64,000 nt of DNA from Fremontodendron californicum (Eukaryota; Streptophyta; Magnoliopsida; Malvales; Malvaceae): assembly GCA_030761205.1 (NCBI GenBank), contig JAULJL010000004.1, positions 22,541,172 to 22,605,171 of the forward strand, in the 5' to 3' direction. Below the pieces are notes generated by a model that did not search any database, had not been told where the DNA came from, and worked only from the letters and a program-made list of their open reading frames with translations. Positions within the stretch are counted from its first letter, which is position 1. Each line of letters opens with the position of its first letter. Below, one piece after another: positions 57,998 to 64,000 of this stretch. Made by a program: the position numbers and the translations under genes.

Positions 57998-60353
57998 TTA
58001 TATGTCATCCGCCATTTCTTCTATATCAAAAATTTGAAACCCACTACTGGAGGAGCCAAAACCTAGTTCACCCATAAAGGAAACTTGACTACTAGATGGA
58101 TCCACAAATGATGTACCATCAAATGCTGACGCAGGGGTTCCAAACTGATACATTTTAGTTAGATATGCTGAACTTGGACTTAGGATGGGGAGCTGGTCAT
58201 ATAACCTCATCATTGGCGGTGATGGTCGATAACACTCATCAATGTCATATCCGGAGTGATTGGCGGAATAACGATGACTAGATGGTACTCCATGATCCGG
58301 TTCAAGTTCAGGATGACTAAATGAAATCCTCGGTGAAGTGAACTCCGATGAGGCCACTTGACGCGTCCGCCCACGTTGTCGGCTAGGTCTAGGAGCTTCC
58401 ATTTCCTGTGTAGGAGGGACTGGAGTTGAAGTTCGTCCGGTAAATTGCATACTCCTAACATCCTCATACACCGACGGTGGACAAACAAAAGGCCTACCTT
58501 CATTTTTATACCATCCTATGTAATCATCAGACAGGTTGAAATCATTACCAACAATCGAATAACCTGTCGAAATTCGTTGAGAACGTATATCCCACCAATG
58601 GATCCAATGTTCATGCTTCGCAGGCCAGAATTCTTCATGACGCTCACGCATGTCGATCTTGTGAACCTTATCAAGGTTCACCGGTGCTTGAGGAATTGGT
58701 TGTTGCATCCCAAATTGTCGCAACACCCTGTCAATGTGGTGCCACTCTACATATGAAAAGCATATCAATGCTGTGTTTGCTTTCCATATATTACAATTAT
58801 TGTAGGCATCCGATGGGAGGCATGCCATAATTCATTTGAAGAATATGGCATCCACAGAAACTGCAAATAATTATTACAAATTATTAGTTTCATATGGATT
58901 AAATACAAAAATACTTGAATGTAACAATCAAAACATTTACCTTATCATATCCTACTCGATCTAGTCGCAATCTTATACTTGCAAGGTCGATCAGAGTCTC
59001 GGTAAGATCTCTACGATTACTCCACCATTAAAATGCGTATAAAATCTTAATAGACCTATAAAAATACAAGTTCGTACAAAATTAATAAAATAATAAAGAT
59101 TATTACATGCTTGCAATGGGGTATACAGTCGAAACATCCACGCACGGAGCAAGAAATGACAGCCGTTACCAAGCCCATGATTGTAGAAGCACTAAACATC
59201 CACCTATGTCATGGCTTTTTGGAACTATAGCCGGGCATAGTTCTCTATACAAAATCGTCAAACACGCAGAACCCCAACTATAATTTGCCGCATGCTCTAA
59301 ATCACGTAGTAATGGAAGATACATTAAATGTACCCGACTGCTCGATTTGTCAGGCGTTAGTAATCCTCTAATCAAACGTAAAATATATGCTCTAGTAGCA
59401 TATTGTATATGTTTTTCAGTTGCGTGTAATGGAAGATTTTGAAAGGATTTCATCCAATTTAGTCTCACAGTTGAGCCAGATACATACTCATATGGAGGTA
59501 TCACGCCCAATAGATTTTGACACTCTTCATTCCAATCTAGCAAGCTTGCGCCTGTAACTGCATCGCCATGGACAGGAAGTCCAAGCTGAAGCGCAACATC
59601 TTCTAGAGTTACCGTGCATTCACCAAATGAAAAATGAAAAGTGTGCGTCTCGGGTCTTCATCGTTTGATCAACGCACTGATTAAGTCAGATTGTAGCAAA
59701 AATCGTCGAATTTGAGTTGCGTGATAAAATCCGGCTCTTCTTAAGTGGTCGATAATAGATGGATGCGGGTCCTCCAATGTAAATTTCCTCGAACGTAACA
59801 CGCGACGAGTATCCTGTTGATAATTAATTAAATTAAATAATTATAAAATTATAAAAATTAATATATTATAAAACTATAATAAATTAAAAAATTAAACAAT
59901 ATAAAAATTAAAAAAATCTAAAACTATAAAACTATAAAATGACAAAACAATAATAATTTAAAATTTTAAATATCATATAATAATTAAAAAATTAAACAAT
60001 ATAAAAAATATAAATTATAAAAATATAAAAATATAAAATGAAAAAACAATAATAATTAAGAAATTATAAAACTATAAACAATATAAAAATTATAAAATTA
60101 TAAAACTATAAAACTATAAAATGAAAAAACAATAATAATTATAATATTATAAAACTATAATAATTAAAACATTAAACAATATAAAAACTATAAAACTATA
60201 AAATGACAAAATGACAAAATAATAATAATAATTAAAAAATTACTAAAAATTGATAATGTAATAAAAATAATATTACAACAATTTACTTACCTCTTTAAAT
60301 ATAACTGAGGATAAGTGATTTTCTTGCAACCTCAATAGTGATGATGAAGCCAT
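57998..60353 (-). pseudogene. Plant mobile domain (PMD, MAIN-like) gene carried by the MULE, decayed
   Basis: PMD proteins (MAIN/MAIL family) are found both as host genes acting in silencing and genome stability and as passengers of plant transposons. Four exons with GT-AG borders: 60353-60291 (MASSSLLRLQENH...), 59813-59107, 59055-58941 and 58860-57998, about 580 codons. Family signs: RSRKFTLEDPHPSIIDHLRRAGFY (given here in part), VTLEDVALQLGLPVHGDAVTG, RAYILRLIRGLLTPDKSS, YSWGSACLTILYRELC, WMPYSSNE, and YVEWHHIDRVLRQFGMQQPIP. The tail is Ser/Pro-rich and ends EEMADDI. Lesions: TGA at 59658-59660 in a conserved Trp position, TAA at 59166-59168, TAA at 59028-59030, and a one-base loss near 58832. 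The start lies close to the right terminal repeat, which probably drove it. Confidence 0.85.
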
Positions 60354-60578
60354 TTTTAAATATTGTTGTAGAAAAAAAATTTATTGTAGAAAGAAGAAAG
60401 AAAATTTTAAAATTTTGTTGTAGAAAATATGAAGGGTTGGTATTTATAGATAATTGGGGTGGGGAGAAATTTGAAGGCAAAGGTCAAGTGACCATTGCCT
60501 TCAAATTTTGTATTTATTTATTTTTATTTTTTTAACCATTAGTATTTAAAAAATTGATTAAAAAATTTTAAAAAAAAA

Positions 60579-60624
60579 AATACCAAGGGAAATCACCACT
60601 CCAATGGCAATTTCCCTTGGTATT
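60579..60624. repeat. 15-bp perfect inverted repeat in the right TIR
   Basis: AATACCAAGGGAAAT and ATTTCCCTTGGTATT flank a 16-nt loop (caccactccaatggca). Confidence 0.9.
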
Positions 60625-60771
60625 TCTTAATTTTTTTTTTCAAATTCACACTGAAAAATCACCACGAGAGATGGCGACTTCCCAGTTAATTTTTAAACGA
60701 GCGAATTTTGAAAATTAAATTGAAAATAATGATATTTCGGTAAATAAAAAAAATTGGCTATATTATCTAAC
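60579..60771 (-). repeat. Right terminal inverted repeat of the MULE
   Basis: Inverted partner of 53231-53430. It ends ggctatattatctaac. Its inner part contains a perfect 15-bp inverted repeat (60579-60593 with 60610-60624) that is imperfect in the left copy. Confidence 0.82.
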
Positions 60772-60773
60772 CT

Positions 60774-61921
60774 ACTCAATGCATGACTAATTTCCAATAT
60801 ACACTAGACTATATGCTCCCATTCCCATTTTCCATGTTGCACACAGGCGTCAACTTTTTATTTGTGAAACCGATACTATATGTATCTATACTATATATAA
60901 TGAGAGTGACTGAGTTTGATGGCACGAATCAAGTGACACCAATTCAGTTGATGAAAATACAAAAAAAAAATAAAAAAAATAAATAGAGGTAATTATGTCT
61001 TTTATTATAATATATAATAATCTCTTACAAAAAAATACCTTTTACTTGTAAAAAAACAACCCACTTTTTAAAAAAAATATCCACTTATAAAAACTACTTT
61101 TTTTACATTTAATTTTTATAAAACACAAAAAAAAAAAAAATCAAAATAAATTTTCACTCACATGGTGAGTGTATAGAATTTTAGTATATATAAAAGAAAT
61201 AATTTATTTAAGAGAAAAGTAATTATTTCATGTTTCATACACTATTATTATCCATTCTAATTTAATTAGTACATGAACCCATGTTTTCAATTTTTCTTTT
61301 AAACGTCATGTTTTTATCATTTTCTTTTTCTTTTTCGGTATGCATCTATTACTAGGAATATGCCTTCGTTGATTTTTTAATATTTTAATATAAATAGATT
61401 TTTTAGTTAATATTTAATTTGTAATTGATTATTTTCAATTAATTTATATTTTTTAAACATATAAAATCAATTAAATTTTAAACTAAATAAAGAAAGTCCT
61501 CTCTTTTTTTCGTAAATCGATATCTTATTTAAGACTTTGATACTTCAAATCATAGAACTTAAATTCGAAGCGTATAAAATAAAGTCTTAAAGATTAAATG
61601 ATGAATAATGTCGTATTTGAGACATTTTTTTTAAAAAAATTAAACTATTGTATTGTTTAGATTAATATATAATAACTAAATAAAATGTTTGTTTTTGCAT
61701 TAATAGTTATTTAGTATTTTATAACATTTAAATTTAAATTGAAAAAAAAAAGAAGCAAAGCTAGTCAAGAATTCGTTGTCTTTTACAAATATTTCTTTTA
61801 AGTTAAATATGAATTTAATTTCATATTAACTAATATTTACCATTTTCTAAAATTAAACATAAAGTATTTTTTATTTATTTTGGTATAGATTATACAACAT
61901 AAATATATCCATTATTTACTA

Positions 61922-61953
<32 letters not shown>

Positions 61954-62240
61954 AGAGTGCTGTAATATTTTCCTAACATTTAAATTAATAGACATATGTT
62001 GTTCATCTTATGACTTATTGATATTTAAAATTTGAATTGCTCTTCAATTGACGTGACATGAGAATCACTTGCTTTGCTTTCTCTCAAAAAACCTTTTTCG
62101 TCTCTTTCTCTTTTTTTAGCAAGTTAAAATAAATTAAAAGGATATTCAGTTTATAGCTGTATGTTTACACATAACGATTTTATAATTATGAAAGTGTAAA
62201 TTATTAATAATTATTATTTTAATTTATCTTTTATCCTATA
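60774..62240. repeat. Duplicated noncoding block, copy 2, right part
   Basis: Aligns with 44660-45830: aatgcatgactaat, gcgtcaactttttatttgtg, ttcatgttttcaat, the (TA)n tract (61921-61947) and ctgtaatattttcctaac. An extra 60-70 bp sits at about 60795-60845 relative to copy 1. No gene. From 62240 to 62685 the sequence is AT-rich and single-copy in this window. Confidence 0.78.
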
Positions 62241-63022
62241 AAGTTATTATCCTTATAATTTGCAGACTTTCTTTAAATTTTATATAAATAACAGGTTAAA
62301 AATGAATAATTTAGAGTGTGCAACACTTATAGTAATTAATAGTATAAGTTTCTGTAATTCATTAATTAATAAATACAAATAACGTTTGTTATGATTTTTA
62401 AGTATAATATATATTTTTATTTATTTAACAGTTTTGACAAAATAAAATGAAAAAAAAAAATTAAGAATTATTTTCCCAAAAGATAAAAATTATTTTATTT
62501 TTATAAAGTAAAAAATCAAATATCAAAATACAATTTGAAAAAAATAGTAATATTTTTGAAAAATTAGAAAAAAAATATTTTCTTTTCCCCTAATCCTTCT
62601 CTCTCCCCATCCCCTTTCCTTTCCGTCGGATTCGGCCAATTGAGGCCGGAATAGGCTATAGTAACTCGAAATGGCCTGAAACGATTGTCATAACGTGCCA
62701 AATACGAATTCAGCATGATAGACACAAATCATGGAGTCGTCACTAATCATCTAATCTAGGTGTGATTAGTCACCTATACGAATCTATCATCTTTAAAATA
62801 ATCCTAAGCTTGACTAAAGCACCTTAAAAAGAATAAGTTCTGGTCTACTTATCAGAACTGAGTTCGGGAGTACTGTTACGTGTAGGGAAGGATTAGCACC
62901 TCCACAACGTCTATCTAAGAGATAGTACCTAATTAGTCTTGTGATACTTAAAAGTCTTAATTAAATGATCTTATCTATCCTATCTTCATTTTAATTCATT
63001 TAAGTTAAAAATATCGAAAATC

Positions 63023-63529
63023 ATTTTTAGGTCTTCTTTCCATCAATCTGGAGGAGTTGCTAAAAATATTTCTTCACCTCGAGAGTATTCAAAAGAAATC
63101 GATCTTTCCATTGAAGAGGCTCTGTCATCGAAAAAAGTTAAATTTTATGCAAAAAAAAAAAAAACATTTACACCTAAGTCTAATCTTCATAATTAAAAAC
63201 TTATATTTTTTTCATGTTTGCTCAAAAAATAAATCTCGATCTCAATATTGAAAATTACCTCTTAAAAACCCTTCCATCGATCTGGAGGATTTTTAAAAGA
63301 TTTTTCTCACCTAGAAATTTTTTTATAATCAACCAATCGCAATTTCCTTGAATTTCATCATCGGAAGAAATCTTAATTTATTCTTGATTTTTAATTAAGC
63401 ATCAATTATGAAAATCATGACTCAAAAATTCATTGAGAATTAATTATTTTAAAACAAATAAATTTTAACCTCTTTTTATCGAAAATCATCCCTTAAAAAA
63501 AATTTCCATCAATCTAGAGAATTTTTAAG
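63023..63529 (-). repeat. Three stem-loop modules, period about 235 bp, in LTR E
   Basis: Loop motif CCATCRATCTRGAGRA occurs near 63039, 63273 and 63507. Arms: ATTTTTAG/CTAAAAAT (63023-63030, 63060-63067), TTAAAAA/TTTTTAA (63262-63268, 63290-63296) and CTTAAAAA/TTTTTAAG (63492-63499, 63522-63529). Confidence 0.6.
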
Positions 63530-63888
63530 AGAGTTCTCTCACTTAGAAACTCTCAGGAATCAACCAATCGTGATCTCTTTGAATTTCATCATCGGAAAAG
63601 ATCTCAATTTATTATTTTAAATTAATTAATCATCAATTAAAAATTAATTACAAATTATCTTACTAATCAAATTAAATTAATAGTTAATAAATAATAAGTA
63701 ATAATAAAAAATAAAAAAATAATATAATATAATATAATTAGTTCACAAAAATATACCTGCAAAAAACTAAAAAAGAAATTAGTAAAACAATGAAAATAAA
63801 ATATATAAAAAAATAAAACATAATAATGTAAAATAACAAAAAACAAACAAAACACACAAAAAATATATATATATATATATATCAGCTA

Positions 63889-63935
63889 CATACGGGTCGG
63901 GTTTACGCGCGGATCCTCTTGACCCGACCCGTATG
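63889..63935. other. Perfect 14-bp GC-rich hairpin
   Basis: CATACGGGTCGGGT (63889-63902) and ACCCGACCCGTATG (63922-63935) flank a 19-nt loop, between a (TA)n run and a long T tract in very AT-rich DNA. Confidence 0.85.
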
Positions 63936-64000
63936 CATTTCATACCTGTTTTGTTTCATTATTACATACCTGTTTTTTTTTTTTTTTTTTTAAAAAACTC

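Larger units (their letters stand above)
53231..60771. mobile_element. Mutator-like element (MULE) with transposase and plant-mobile-domain gene
   Basis: Terminal inverted repeats of roughly 200 bp (53231-53430 and about 60579-60771, possibly extending to 53476/60527) bound two convergent, decayed genes: a MURA-type transposase on plus and a plant-mobile-domain gene on minus. The block at 43261-45830 gives the empty site. No clean 9-11 bp target duplication is visible; the left flank is a T run. Between the genes (57451-57997) is AT-rich spacer. Between the left repeat and the transposase lie AT-rich sequence (53477-53887) and a telobox array (53888-54330). Confidence 0.88.
62686..64000 (-). 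mobile_element. LTR E: diverged Tat/Ogre-type LTR, minus orientation, cut by the window end
   Basis: Inverted LTR end TGTCATAACG at 62686. It shares the end module with the other LTRs: primer-site look-alike at 62731-62742 (11 of 12), hairpin 2 at 62757-62776, and gtagggaaggattagcacct near 62882. The rest is diverged. Flanking DNA to the left has no primer binding site, so this is a solo LTR or a 3' LTR; the candidate duplicated flank is ACGAT (62681-62685). Three stem-loop modules recur about every 235 bp (63023, 63262, 63492). The far part holds a (TA)n run and a strong hairpin (63889-63935). Confidence 0.72.

Noticed and set aside
62580..62685. Primer binding site next to LTR E
   Set aside because: No TGGCGACTCC-type sequence adjoins the LTR end at 62686, so this side is flanking DNA.

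Overview
The window is nuclear DNA from a flowering plant, most likely a eudicot. It holds one host gene, an ethylene-insensitive3-like (EIL3/SLIM1-type) transcription factor with GT-AG introns, in a bed of nested plant transposable elements. There are no bacterial-type operons, and I recognise no tRNA, rRNA or CRISPR. Species cannot be fixed from the sequence alone.

Positions 1-43260 are one nested stack of very long-LTR Ty3/gypsy retrotransposons of the Tat/Ogre type, judged by LTRs of about 5-6 kb that start TGTAGACACC, a TGGCGACTCC-type primer binding site and a gag with a CX2HX5HX4C knuckle. The order of insertion can be read off. Element B (minus strand) landed first, with its right end at 43260. 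A solo LTR (D, plus, 35957-40688) with a perfect 5-bp GTTGG target duplication then split B's 5' LTR. An LTR of another element (C, minus, 1-3626 plus 19291-20581) split B's 3' LTR. Element A (plus, 3627-19290) then split C. A and B carry two gag-like reading frames each and no recognisable pol, so they are non-autonomous; all four frames are broken.

Positions 43261-52440 hold the host segment. It begins with a noncoding block (43261-45830) that recurs to the right of the gene. EIL3 follows (exon 1 at 46609, stop at 49088), then an organelle-like patch with a reverse-transcriptase remnant, then AT-rich repeat debris. Positions 52455-62240 are the second copy of the noncoding block, split by a 7.5-kb Mutator-like element (53231-60771). 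That element has about 200-bp terminal inverted repeats, a decayed MURA-type transposase (plus) and a decayed plant-mobile-domain gene (minus) that converge, as mudrA and mudrB do in MuDR. From 62686 to the window end lies a further, more diverged minus-strand LTR (E).

The least expected signal is RNA-like structure inside the LTRs. Every LTR family here carries repeated hairpins whose loop is held (GCCGGGTTTGCCGGG-like, or CCATCGATCTGGAGGA-like in LTR E) while the paired arms change in sequence and stay complementary. A neighbouring pair of hairpins shows compensatory changes between families. Nearer the LTR end are a hairpin with a GTGCTAATCCTT loop, a TAGGTG/CACCTA hairpin, and a 12-nt match to the primer binding site, which may be a fossil of an earlier LTR boundary. 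All statements rest on reading by eye; identities and folds were not computed.
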